This document shows positions 38,437 through 48,534 of a DNA stretch of 64,000 bases, in pieces; within the stretch, counting starts at the first letter, position 1; every line of letters starts with the position of its first letter. Position numbers and translations under genes: made by a program. The notes beneath the pieces were generated by a model. The model saw only the letters and a list, made by a program, of their open reading frames with translations. It was not told where the DNA came from and searched no databases. Where the stretch lies: contig JANLJE010000017.1 of the NCBI GenBank assembly GCA_029255645.1, positions 1 to 64,000 of the forward strand. The letters are read 5' to 3'. The stretch is from Comamonadaceae bacterium. Its GTDB lineage: Bacteria; Pseudomonadota; Gammaproteobacteria; Burkholderiales; Rhodocyclaceae.

Positions 38437-38505
38437 GCTCATCCCCTCTTCCGTGAATCCGGATAAGAGCTGCGCGCGGTGACTGAATCGATGCATCGTC
38501 ATCGG

Positions 38506-39923
<1,418 letters not shown>

Positions 39924-39927
<4 letters not shown>

Positions 39928-42002
39928 TCGTCGTGCCCCGTCTGTGAAAGGGCCATCGGCCAAACCGCGCCACTACCGCTTTTGCGCAGCAGCCATGCAG
40001 ATACCGTCAGCGTCCAGCGCGAGTCGACCATGTCATCCACCAGGAGGACCGGGCCGGGAGGAATGGGCTGGCCGTTGAGTGCGAGCGAACCATCAATGTT
40101 GCGCGCCTGTTGTGTACTGTTTGCCATCGTTTTCTGTTCGGGCCTTGCGTCTGTTTTTGCGATGACCACATGAAACGGCAGACCCAGCGCAGCAGCCAGG
40201 CGTTGCGCGAAATTCGGCACCAATTCGGGATGCCGAAGCGAAGGAACGCCGGTCACCCAGGTCGGGCTCGGCTGCGGATTCCACTCATGAATCATCTTCA
40301 CGCACGCAGCAACGAGGGCATCGCAGAAGTGGCCGTCGTGGTATTTGCCCTGTCGAACCAAGCCACCCCAACCGGCATCGCCCCAGACGCAGAGGGCCTT
40401 GCCGGATTCGGCCTGATGGGCAGGGGCGATGAATCCTTTGACGCCGTACTGGGGCATTCCACCATCGGGCCATTTTTTGCGTGGCTCGATGGGCAAGCTG
40501 GTTCGACGAAGAAATTCGACGGCGGCTTTGACCAGCTCGGTATCCACGGTTGCTGGCAATGGCGGTAAGGCAGGTTCTGTGACAACACTTGGATCGCCGT
40601 CGAGTGCGCCAATCAAAAAGCCCATGTGCTCACCAAACGGCAGGCTGACGTAGTCCTGCATCTGCTGGTGCTCGTCTCGCCGTAGCGCGGTAAGGCGTTC
40701 CGCTCGATCCCAGAACGCTTCACTCAGCGTTGCCGCCGTGAGCTGCCACTTGCTGCCTTGCTTGGCGATGGGTGCCGGCGCTTCGAGGGAAAGCAGTGCA
40801 ATCGTCTTGTCGACACGTCCTTTGCTCAGATTGACTTGGCTCAGCAGCTCGGGGACAGACAGCCCGTTGGGCTCGTCTTCGAGCGCACCGAGGACGTCGG
40901 CAACTTCCTGTCGGGTCGGGAAGGCACTCCGGATAAACCAGTCAGTGATGTCAGACTCTTCCTGACCGCTGAGGAGTACTCCATAGGCGGAGTCCAGTGC
41001 GCGCCCGGCACGGCCCACTTGCTGGTAGTAGGCGACGACCGATCCCGGCATTTGATAGTGGATGACAAACGCCAGATCCGGCTTGTCGTAACCCATGCCT
41101 AGGGCTGTTGTGGCAACCAGCGCTTTTACTTCATTGTTGAGCAGCGCCTGTTCAAGCTGTTCTCGGCGATCGCCGGTTTCACCGGTGTAGGCTTCCACGT
41201 TGAAGCCTCGGGTCTTCAGCCATTGCGCCACTTGATTGGCATCACGAACCGTCAGCGTGTAGATGATGCCGTGGCCCTGCAGCGTGGCCAGTTGCTCTGC
41301 CAGCCAGGCAAGGCGCTCGGCCTGGCTAGGTAAGCGGATCGTTTGCAGGGAAAGCGAGGTCCGATTCAAGTCGCCACGCGAGACGTCCAGCTTCGGACCG
41401 AGCACGGCAGCAAGGTCCTCCATCACGCGGTTATTCGCGGTTGCCGTGGTGGCGAGCAGGCGCAGGTTTGGCGGCAGCGTTTTGACGATCCGCTCCAACA
41501 GGCGATAGTGAGGGCGGAAGTCGTGGCCCCAGTCGGAAATGCAATGGGCCTCGTCGATGACCAGCATCGAGATCTGTGCGGCGATGCCGGCCAGAACCTG
41601 CGTCCGAAAGCGCTCGTTCGCCAGGCGCTCCGGCGAGATCAAGAGAATGTCGATCTCCCCCTTGGCCAGCTTGCCCTCGACTGCCGTCCAGTCGTCCATG
41701 TTGTCGGAGTTGATGGTGGCGGCGCGAACCCCCATCCGCTCGGCCGCTTCGATCTGGTTTCGCATCAGCGCCAGAAGCGGCGAGATCAATAACGCCGGGC
41801 CGGCTCCCGCTTCCCGCAGTAACTTGGTCGCGATGAAGTAGACAAAGCTCTTGCCCCACCCGGTCTTCTGCACGACCAGCAAGCGGCCTTTGCCGTCGAC
41901 GATGTGACGAATGGCATCTTCTTGGCCGTCGCGGAAAGTGGCATCGGCGCGTCCGGAGCCGATGCGGAGAAGTTCCAGCGCGCGTTTTGGGTCGTAGGCC
42001 AC
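39924..42002 (-). CDS. psyrT: RecQ-like helicase fused to phosphoribosyltransferase
   Basis: This 692-aa protein combines two domains. The helicase has [20 protein letters not shown] (Walker A), [20 protein letters not shown] (DEAH, RecQ type), [16 protein letters not shown] and [20 protein letters not shown] (motif VI). The last 200 residues end with a PRTase core, [20 protein letters not shown], like ComF-type enzymes. RecQ-PRTase proteins are the toxin in PsyrTA/RqlHI, which also acts against phage. Start is GTG at 42002 with GGGAG upstream, 1 nt after the WYL gene stop. Confidence 0.88.
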
Positions 42003-42003
42003 G

Positions 42004-42909
42004 TTATGGCTCTCCCTTGTTTTGCTCGGGCGAGCGGTAGCCCGGCGCCAGCACAGCGTTCTTGACGCCGTATAGCGCCAGGTGATCTTTCAGCCACAGC
42101 CTGAATTCATGGCCGCGCAAACTGTGGTCCGGAGAGCAGTCCACACTCCACTGCCGCAAGATGTAACCGGCGGTGGCGGCGCGCAGCTTCATCCGCAGTG
42201 ACCCGCGAACCATGCCGTAATCCATCTCCGTAATTTCAGGGCGGGGCTGGTCCGGGTGCGGCACCAGCTCCAGCTCGACGATGCGGGTCCATTGGATGTC
42301 CTGATCACTGCGCTCATGGGGTTGCACATCTGCATCCCTCATAAGGACCGGGCGCTTGATCCGGGTGATGACGAAGTCCCGGAATTCCTGCGACTTCCGG
42401 TCGAAGGCGCGGACGTGCCAACGGAGGCCGTTGTCGATCAGCGCGAACGGGACGATCTCCCGCTCGGTGCGGCCACTAGAGATGGAGTGGTACTCGATGC
42501 CGAGCGGACACTCCTGATGGATCGCCCGGGTCACGCTCGCCAGCACATCCAGATCCGGATGCGTGAGCCGTGACGGGCTCTCGCTGGCCACCCACGCCTT
42601 GAGCCGCATCGGCTCACCATCGCCAAAGCCCTGGGTCAGCCACGACAGCACCCGCTCTGGGGGAAAGTCGAATACGGGCCGGAAGTCCGGCCCCAAGACG
42701 TAGGACTTGCCCTTGGGGTCGTAGTCGATGTTGCCCGGGGCCAACTCCTTGTACAGCGCCAGATCCCTGGATGCGGCGGCGGACTGGATGCCAAACCGCG
42801 TGACCAAGTCCTGACGGCGGATCTCGCCGATGAAGCGCACGCGCAACTCCACGAACGCGAGTCGGTCGCGTTGTGGCTGGGTGAGCGATGCAAGCGGTTG
42901 GTTCGACAT
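42004..42909 (-). CDS. WYL-domain regulator (BrxR/CapW type)
   Basis: This 301-aa regulator has an N-terminal winged helix (RFIGEIRRQDLVTRFGIQSA), a WYL domain with IEYHSISSGRTEREIVPFAL and GLRWHVRAFDRKSQEFRDFV, and a C-terminal WCX-like extension. BrxR/CapW proteins repress defence operons until a nucleotide or nucleic-acid ligand releases them. Start ATG 42909 is preferred over 42951 because the promoter found upstream would start transcription at about 42952. It heads the operon that runs to mcrC and is divergent to the ADP-ribosylglycohydrolase gene. Confidence 0.9.
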   Translation of the reverse strand: MSNQPLASLTQPQRDRLAFVELRVRFIGEIRRQDLVTRFGIQSAAASRDLALYKELAPGNIDYDPKGKSYVLGPDFRPVFDFPPERVLSWLTQGFGDGEPMRLKAWVASESPSRLTHPDLDVLASVTRAIHQECPLGIEYHSISSGRTEREIVPFALIDNGLRWHVRAFDRKSQEFRDFVITRIKRPVLMRDADVQPHERSDQDIQWTRIVELELVPHPDQPRPEITEMDYGMVRGSLRMKLRAATAGYILRQWSVDCSPDHSLRGHEFRLWLKDHLALYGVKNAVLAPGYRSPEQNKGEP

Positions 42910-42958
42910 CGTGGCTGGATCGCTCGGGCCCGCAAAAGGTCTGCGTGTCATTGTGTCA

Positions 42959-42987
42959 ACTATACGGGCTTCGTATCATCTTGATAA
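42959..42987 (-). promoter_or_regulatory. Promoter and operator of the WYL-BREX operon
   Basis: On the minus strand TTATCA (42982-42987) and TATAGT (42959-42964) are separated by 17 bp. Two inverted repeats cover the spacer: ATACG-N5-CGTAT at 42962-42976 and TATCA-N3-TGATA at 42974-42986. Placement over -35/-10 suggests repression by the WYL protein encoded immediately downstream. Confidence 0.6.
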
Positions 42988-43023
42988 GTACGGACGACGC
43001 GACGATAAAAGGACCACAGTGCC

Positions 43024-44899
43024 ATGCAAAATATCGCAGAGCTTCACCTCAAGCCAGCGACGCTGGCGCGGTACGGGTTGCCGGACATCCCTACCCCGTC
43101 CCGGCGGTCGATTGAAGTCTGCCCTGCTCGATAACGGGGACCTGCCGCTGGCCGTGATGCTGCACGGTCTGCAGCAGCGTAGCCGGGATGGGGAGGCCGA
43201 ATGGCAGCAGCTCGAACCCGCAGTGGATCGGCTTGCCGAGCTGTTGGCGCCCGACGAGGCCCACGATGTCGTTTCAGCCGCTGGTGACCACTGGTGGCTC
43301 GAGGTCGGGCCCGTGGACCTCGGCGGCAAACTGGTCACCATCCAACGTGGCGATGCCCTGATCGCTGCCATCACTGCCCGGGACGACGGACGATTGCGGG
43401 TAGCTGTGTTTCGCCCGTTGGACGCCAAGAGCGCGGAATACCTGATCGGGCAGGGGCAAGTGCCTCACCCTGAGCACGGGGTCTGCATGCGCGAGAACAA
43501 CTGGGAGTACGCGCTCGACTGCTCAGCCGGCAACGGCAACTACTACGCTGCTGACCGGGGCGAGGCCTATCTGTCCTACTGGGAGAAAGGCCTGGGCATC
43601 CGTTGGGACGGCTCCGATGTGCCCGAGTGGCGTAAGCAGCTCGACCTCGTCGCCCGGCCCGCCGCCCGCGTGGTCGCAGAGTTGGGCATCCATTACACCT
43701 TGTCCGGCAATGAGGACGTGGAGCCTGTTGCCGATACCGGCGCGGCGGAAGCATTCGAGACACCGGCACCTCCGGCCTGGCGCAGCAAGCGCCAGCAAAA
43801 ACGCACGGTCCAGGGGCGGTTTCTGGGCTGCCTACTCGGTGGTGCAGTCGGCGATGCGCTGGGCGCACCGGTTGAGTTCATGAAGCGGACCGAGATTCTG
43901 CGTCGCTTCGGTCCGAAGGGAATCACCCAGTACGCACCGGCTTATGGCGGCATGGGGACGATCACCGACGACACGCAGATGACCTTGTTCACCGCCGAGG
44001 GGTTGATCCGAGGTTGGGTGCGCGGCTGCTTCAAAGGCATCACGACCTATTCCGGGGTAACGGCGCACGCCTATTTGCGCTGGCTGCAAACCCAAGGCGA
44101 ACGCCCGACCTGCGACATCGACTTCGGCACCGATGAGCCGGGCTGGCTGTTTCAGCAGCGTCAGCTGCACAGCCGTCGCGCGCCGGGCAACACCTGCCTT
44201 TCGGCCCTGCGGGCGATGAACTCGCTCGGGGAGCCGGCCCGCAACAACAGCAAGGGCTGCGGCGGCGTCATGCGGGTTGCGCCGGTCGGTCTGTTCGCCT
44301 GGCGCCTGCGTCAGTACGAATCTCCCCAAGACGCCTTCCGGCTGGGTACCGAGTTGGCTGCGCTGACCCATGGGCACCCGACTGGAGCCCTGACCGGTGG
44401 TGTGCTGGCGGTGCTGGTCCTGGCCCTGACCGATGGCGCGTCGCTGCGCGAGGCATTGGCCGCCGCCAAACGCCTACTGCGAGCCGAGCCCGGCTTTGAG
44501 GAGACGATGCGGGCAATCGAGATGGCTGAGGAGTTGGCCGATTCGGGTTTGCCACATGAAGAAGCCATTGCCCGGCTGGGCCAGGGCTGGATCGCCGAGG
44601 AGGCCCTGGCGATCTCCATCTATTGCGCGCTGGTCGCCCGCAATTTCAAACAGGGCGTGATCCTGGCCGTGAACCACGATGGTGACTCCGACTCGACCGG
44701 AGCGATCGTCGGCAACCTGCTGGGCGCGATGCACGGCGTGAAGGCAATCCCTGCCGAGTGGCTGGAGCCGCTGGAACTGCGCGACGTCATCACCGAATTG
44801 GCGGAAGACCTCTACGCCTTCAAGGATTGGGCGATCGGCGAGTACAGCGACAACGAAGCGCTGAACCAGCGGATCTGGCGCAAGTACCCGGGATTCTGA
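43024..44899 (+). CDS. ADP-ribosylglycohydrolase-family protein with apparent frameshift
   Basis: The second half is a full ADP-ribosylglycohydrolase domain: GRFLGCLLGGAVGDALGAPV, then GGMGTITDDTQMTLFTAEGL and NHDGDSDSTGAIVGNLLGAM, with the Asp/Thr Mg-binding set. The first half (from about 43112) has RDGEAEWQQLEPAVDRLAEL and DHWWLEVGPVDLGGKLVTIQ, an unrecognised conserved-looking domain. The best start, ATG 43024 with AAGGA upstream, reads MQNIAELHLKPATLARYGLP and stops at 43134 in a different frame, so one base seems missing near 43110-43130. Otherwise translation would begin at TTG 43112, GTG 43154 or ATG 43157. It is divergent to the WYL gene. Confidence 0.75.
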
Positions 44900-44915
44900 G
44901 ATGGAGTGACCTGGC

Positions 44916-45425
44916 ATGAGCGGAAATCGATGGGACCAGCCGGGTGTGCCCCACAAAGGATGGCACTGCGTGGACGTGGTCGACCTGCGAGCCGACGGCG
45001 AGTCGGCGGACGAAACCGATGACGCGACCTGCCAGATGTGCGGCAACGAGAAGATCCGCTACGTCCACATCATGGAGCACCCGGATCTGGACGAGAACTT
45101 CGACGTCGGGTGCGTCTGCGCCGAGAAGATGAGCGGCGACTACGAGGGGCCGAAACGGCGTGAGGCCAAGTTGCGCAACCGAGCAGCACGCCGAACCCGA
45201 TGGCTGCAGCGCAAGTGGCGGGTGTCCGCCAAGGGGAACAGCTTTCTGAATCTTGAAGGCTACAACCTCGTCGTTTACCCGACAAAGACTGGTCGCTGGG
45301 GCTACAAGATTGGCGATCGTTTTGGGCCTCGAACATACCCGACAAACAACGAAGCGAAGCTGGCGCTGTTCGATGACTTCTGGATGGCAACCCAGGATGA
45401 CGAGCAGCTGTGGAGCAGTGATTGA
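44916..45425 (+). CDS. Zinc-finger-like hypothetical protein
   Basis: This 169-aa protein has TCQMCGNEKIRYVHIMEHPD and DVGCVCAEKMSGDYE, two Cys pairs that could bind zinc, followed by a very basic stretch (RREAKLRNRAARRTRWLQRK) and a small beta-rich C-terminus (LVVYPTKTGRWGYKIGDRFG). It starts 16 nt after the ADP-ribosylglycohydrolase stop and is probably co-transcribed. No function is assigned; nucleic-acid binding is suggested by the basic region. Confidence 0.8.
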   Translation: MSGNRWDQPGVPHKGWHCVDVVDLRADGESADETDDATCQMCGNEKIRYVHIMEHPDLDENFDVGCVCAEKMSGDYEGPKRREAKLRNRAARRTRWLQRKWRVSAKGNSFLNLEGYNLVVYPTKTGRWGYKIGDRFGPRTYPTNNEAKLALFDDFWMATQDDEQLWSSD

Positions 45426-45445
45426 TGAGCCCGGAGAAATGAGAA

Positions 45446-45751
45446 ATGGCTAAACCTGTCGTGATCGGCTCGCTGAGCTTCCGAACCCAGAAGAGCGCGC
45501 TGGACCATTACAAGGCGCTGCTACACCGGTACCAGGACGGGGATCGTATCTCTGACCCAGGGGACCACGCCGACCTCATGGCGATCATCGAACGATACGC
45601 CCCGATTCTTGACGAGGTCGGTGAACCGGCAAAGGGTTGCGGCCAGATCGATCACTTCGAACGGCGCATGAATACCGGGACCGGCTGGAGCAACTCCGGA
45701 TTCTGGGTGGTCCGCCACGGACTTTTAGGAACCCGCACGAACCCGCAATAG
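45446..45751 (+). CDS. DUF3223-like small protein
   Basis: This 101-aa protein starts MAKPVVIGSLSFRTQKSALD with the pattern HYKALLHRYQDGDRISDPGD and DHADLMAIIERY of DUF3223 proteins. The family normally ends shortly after FWVVR with an aspartate-rich strand; here FWVVRHGLL is followed by an unrelated tail (GTRTNPQ), suggesting the 3' end was cut at about 45720. It lies 20 nt after the zinc-finger-like gene. Function unknown. Confidence 0.7.
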   Translation: MAKPVVIGSLSFRTQKSALDHYKALLHRYQDGDRISDPGDHADLMAIIERYAPILDEVGEPAKGCGQIDHFERRMNTGTGWSNSGFWVVRHGLLGTRTNPQ

Positions 45752-45862
45752 CCCGCACGGCAAGATGCCAGGTCGTTGATTTTCAACAAACTGCTTGATC
45801 GGTCCGCGCTTGCGGACTGCGGACTTTCGATTGGCCGGAAATCTGGCTCGCCCAGACGGCCC

Positions 45863-45911
45863 TCGGTACCGACATGGTGCAAAACGTCGGTACTTGTCGA
45901 TATCTACCGAC
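45863..45911. repeat. Cluster of TCGGTACCGA-type repeats
   Basis: Within 49 bp lie a perfect palindrome TCGGTACCGA (45863-45872), GTCGGTAC (45886-45893) and TACCGAC (45905-45911), the last two forming inverted repeats with the first and with each other. The stretch is the non-coding gap between the DUF3223-like and AlpA-like genes (45752-45924), which otherwise shows nothing I can name. The repeats could be protein-binding or recombination sites. Confidence 0.5.
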
Positions 45912-45924
45912 GAATCGGAACATC

Positions 45925-46140
45925 TCAGCTGGCACTGACCTGCGTCGCGACCGACTGGCTGGTTGATATCTGCAGGCACGACTCCTCGTAGGCCTCGATG
46001 TCGATTTGACGGTAGGCCACCCGACCACAGAGCTTCAGGAATTTTGGTCCGATCCCGACGCTTCGCCAGCGCTCCAGGGTCGCCTCGCTGATGCTCCAGC
46101 GGGCGGCCAGTTGTTTTTGATTGAGGTGTACGACGTCCAT
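45925..46140 (-). CDS. AlpA/excisionase-like helix-turn-helix protein
   Basis: This 71-aa protein reads MDVVHLNQKQLAARWSISEA, then TLERWRSVGIGPKFLKLCGR and VAYRQIDIEAYEESCL, a MerR/AlpA-type winged helix as in prophage and ICE regulators. GGAG precedes ATG 46140. Such proteins act as excisionases or activators of integrase genes, but no integrase is present, so the element it belonged to has probably decayed. Confidence 0.82.
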   Translation of the reverse strand: MDVVHLNQKQLAARWSISEATLERWRSVGIGPKFLKLCGRVAYRQIDIEAYEESCLQISTSQSVATQVSAS

Positions 46141-46225
46141 CCTCGTCTCCTTCCGAATGAGTTGGCAGGAGTCCATGAAGGCGCTGTTCGGCCGACGAGC
46201 CAAGCGATTCTGCTGTGGATCGGAG

Positions 46226-46426
46226 TTACGCGTCGTCAGGCGGCAGTGGAGTGTCGGGTTCTACCGCGACGTCTCCAACCAGCGATTGAACGCGTCGCAC
46301 CTGCTCGGCAGTGATAGGCTGCAACCGTTCGGGGTGCGCGGCGATGTCCCGCTCGAGGATATCCAGAATGACCTTCTCGGATGAGCTGATGATGGCAGTT
46401 TCCGTGTCGTCTGCGTCTTTCTTCAT
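46226..46426 (-). CDS. Small acidic protein resembling PrlF antitoxin C-terminus
   Basis: This 66-aa protein contains LDILERDIAAHPERLQPITA and VRRVQSLVGDVAVEPDTPLP, which resemble the C-terminal, toxin-binding half of PrlF/SohA antitoxins; the AbrB-like N-terminal DNA-binding half is absent. Its ATG overlaps the Fic-gene stop (ATGA), so both are made together. It may be a partner of the Fic protein or a leftover. The PrlF likeness is from memory of the family pattern and needs a profile search. Confidence 0.6.
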   Translation of the reverse strand: MKKDADDTETAIISSSEKVILDILERDIAAHPERLQPITAEQVRRVQSLVGDVAVEPDTPLPPDDA

Positions 46427-47559
46427 GCGCGCTCCCCCGTTGGAGCATCATCCAATACATAGCTTGTACTGCGCCCGCCCGCATCCGATTTCCGCAGGAC
46501 ACCCCGCGCAAGCAGATCGTTGATGTCGCGCAGGGCCGTGTCCGGCGAGCACTTGGCGATGGCCGCCCACTTGCTGCTGGTGAGCTTGCCTTCGAACCCG
46601 TCGAGCAGCTTGTTCAGCAACTTCACCTGCCGCTCGTTGAGTGGTGTGGTCGCCCAGCGCTGCCAGAACCGCGTCTTGGTCAGCACGGCGTCGAGTGTGT
46701 GCTGCGCCTGGTCGACAGCGCGATGGAGCGTGTCGAGGAACCAGGCGAGCCACTCGGTGACGTCCAGCAACCGTTTCTGGGTCTGCTCCAGGATGTCGTA
46801 GTAAGCCTTGCGTTCGCGCTGGATCTGCGCCGACAAACTGTAGAAGCGCTGCGGGCTACCGTCGGCGCGTGCCAGCAGCAGATCACCAATGGCCCGGGCG
46901 ATGCGGCCATTGCCATCGTCGAACGGGTGCAGCGTGACGAACCACAGATGACCGAGCCCCGCTTTGATCAGTGGCGGCTCATTCGACGCGCCATTCAGCC
47001 AGTCGAGGAAGCGGCTGGTTTCCCCCTCGAGGCGATCGGCGGGTGGCGCTTCGAAATGCACCCGTTGGCGACCGATGGGGCCAGACACCACCTGCATCGG
47101 GCCGCTGGCATCGTCGCGCCAGCCGCCGACCTTGATCTTGGAGAGCCCGGAGTAGCCGGTGGGAAACAGTGCGGCATGCCAGCCGAACAGACGCTCCCGC
47201 GACAGCGGTGCTCGGCAGTTGGCCGTGGCATCCAGCACCATCTCGACCACGCCTTCGACCCGCGGATCGACCGGATCGAGCGCGCCGATGTCCACGCCCA
47301 GCCTGCGCGCGATGGACGAGCGCACGGATTCGACGTTGAGCTGCTCGCCCTCGATCTCGCTGGTCTTGACCACGTCCTCGGTGAGCGCCGCGAGGCTGGC
47401 CTGATCGCGCAAGGCCATGCCGACGTCAGCCAGGCGGCCCATCAACAGCCCCTGGGCGCGACTGACCTCAGCCATGGGGCCAGCCAGCGCCGCCAGGTCG
47501 AAGTGCCAGTTCGGCCAGTCACCAGCCTGCCAGATGTATTTGTAATCGCCGCTATTCAT
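46423..47559 (-). CDS. Fic-family AMP-transferase-like protein (DUF4172 type)
   Basis: This 378-aa protein has an N-terminal DUF4172-like domain with the inhibitory helix motif TSEIEGEQLN at 66-75, so it is a self-inhibited class II Fic. The Fic loop is HPFDDGNGRI at 211-220 with the catalytic His and the anion-binding GNGR intact. The C-terminus is a winged helix (SSKWAAIAKCSPDTALRDIN, then DLLARGVLRKS). Fic enzymes transfer AMP from ATP to Tyr/Thr/Ser hydroxyls. ATG 47559 is chosen; an upstream in-frame extension lacks family similarity and runs over a palindrome. Confidence 0.92.
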   Translation of the reverse strand: MNSGDYKYIWQAGDWPNWHFDLAALAGPMAEVSRAQGLLMGRLADVGMALRDQASLAALTEDVVKTSEIEGEQLNVESVRSSIARRLGVDIGALDPVDPRVEGVVEMVLDATANCRAPLSRERLFGWHAALFPTGYSGLSKIKVGGWRDDASGPMQVVSGPIGRQRVHFEAPPADRLEGETSRFLDWLNGASNEPPLIKAGLGHLWFVTLHPFDDGNGRIARAIGDLLLARADGSPQRFYSLSAQIQRERKAYYDILEQTQKRLLDVTEWLAWFLDTLHRAVDQAQHTLDAVLTKTRFWQRWATTPLNERQVKLLNKLLDGFEGKLTSSKWAAIAKCSPDTALRDINDLLARGVLRKSDAGGRSTSYVLDDAPTGERA

Positions 47560-47602
47560 GCGACGATTATGGGCTGCATTCTCCGCACACGCAAGTCTTT
47601 CG

Positions 47603-47617
47603 CCGCACAAAGTGCGG
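47603..47617. promoter_or_regulatory. Palindrome upstream of the fic gene
   Basis: CCGCAC-AAA-GTGCGG is a perfect 6-bp inverted repeat about 45 nt upstream of the fic start. Further copies of CCGCAC lie at 47583 and 47637. The winged helix of the Fic protein could bind here for autoregulation. Confidence 0.45.
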
Positions 47618-47696
47618 AGAAAGGTGACGCCAATCGCCGCACAACGGGCCGCATCGCGCCGTAATTTCAAGACGGCGGTTCAATCCATGCGCTGTC

Positions 47697-48378
47697 ATGA
47701 GGAAGGCGATGCTGGGTGAAGCAAGGAAGCGGAAGGTTGACCGTCCTGAGTTCAAGGCCAGCGTGTGTTTGGTGGCCTGGCGTGGGTTGAAGACGATCCA
47801 TGAGATTGGCCAGCATGAGATTGCCCAGGAGTGCGGCGTGCATCCCTGCGTGCATCCCGGCATACATCCGCCTGCCCCGCGGCTTCGCCTATCGGGTGGC
47901 GATCATCGGCGGGTATTCGCGGCGGGTATTCGCGGCGGGTACTCCGCTGGCGGATCAGTAACCGCAGGAAAGCGCTGTTCTGCGTCGATGGCCTAAAGGA
48001 TGCCTGGCGCCACCCCGGCCGGCCGGAAGTCTTCAACCGCGACCCGGGCGCGCAGTTCACCCGCGCCGCCTTTACCGACATCCTGAAACGGGAAGGCGTG
48101 CTCATCCGCAAGGAGGGTCGGGGGCGCGCCTTCGACAACCGCTTCGTCGAGCGGCTCTGGCGCAGCGTCAAGCACGAAGACGTGGATCTGAAGGGCGATG
48201 CCTCGATGGGCGAATCGATGCTCGGCCTGACCGCGTATTTCGGTATTGCGCCTTCTACAACGCCAAGCGTCCGCACCCGTCGCTGGGGCAGAAAATGGGG
48301 CAGAAAACGCCGGAAGATGGCACGGCTGGGCTGCCGTGTGGGCGAGGCAGGCGTCGAGGTCGGTTGGCCCGGGTTCAT
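47697..48378 (+). pseudogene. IS3-family transposase remnant
   Basis: Pieces of both IS3 orfs remain in different frames: DRPEFKASVCLVAWRGLKTI and HEIAQECGVHPCVHP (OrfA-like), RGFAYRVAIIGGYSRRVF, and then FCVDGLKDAWRHPGRPEVFN, AFTDILKREGVLIRKEGRGR, FVERLWRSVKHEDVDLKG and SMGESMLGLTAYF (OrfB catalytic half). Most of OrfA and the first half of OrfB are missing. A 13-bp tandem repeat breaks the frame. It separates the fic region from the five-gene operon. Confidence 0.85.
47910..47948. repeat. 13-bp tandem repeat inside the IS3 remnant
   Basis: Two exact copies of CGGGTATTCGCGG (47910-47935) and a third diverged copy (47936-47948). The period is not a multiple of three, so it shifts the frame of the transposase. 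Confidence 0.85.
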
Positions 48379-48499
48379 CGCGGGCTTGGTGACGGGATTG
48401 ACGACACCGGCATGAATGCACTGTTCGATCCGTCAGCCAAGCTGTTTTTCTGGCTTCCCGGCAGCAATCGATGTGACACATTACGTCGCATCAACCCGG

Positions 48500-48534
48500 A
48501 TGATGGTTTCCATCCAACCAGGAGAAACCATCAT
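48500..48534 (+). promoter_or_regulatory. 11-bp inverted repeat over the ribosome site of the AAA+ gene
   Basis: ATGATGGTTTC (48500-48510) pairs perfectly with GAAACCATCAT (48524-48534). The loop holds most of the Shine-Dalgarno AGGAG and the 3' arm ends inside the start codon at 48533. As RNA it would hide the start codon; as DNA it could be an operator for the WYL regulator of this operon. Confidence 0.6.

Noticed and set aside
42830-43024. Upstream extension of the ADP-ribosylglycohydrolase frame
   Set aside because: It overlaps the start of the WYL gene on the other strand and the promoter; composition is non-coding and the ribosome site is at 43024 in another frame.
47560-47670. In-frame N-terminal extension of the Fic protein
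   Set aside because: It runs through the CCGCAC palindrome region and lacks DUF4172 similarity; ATG 47559 gives the usual N-terminus.
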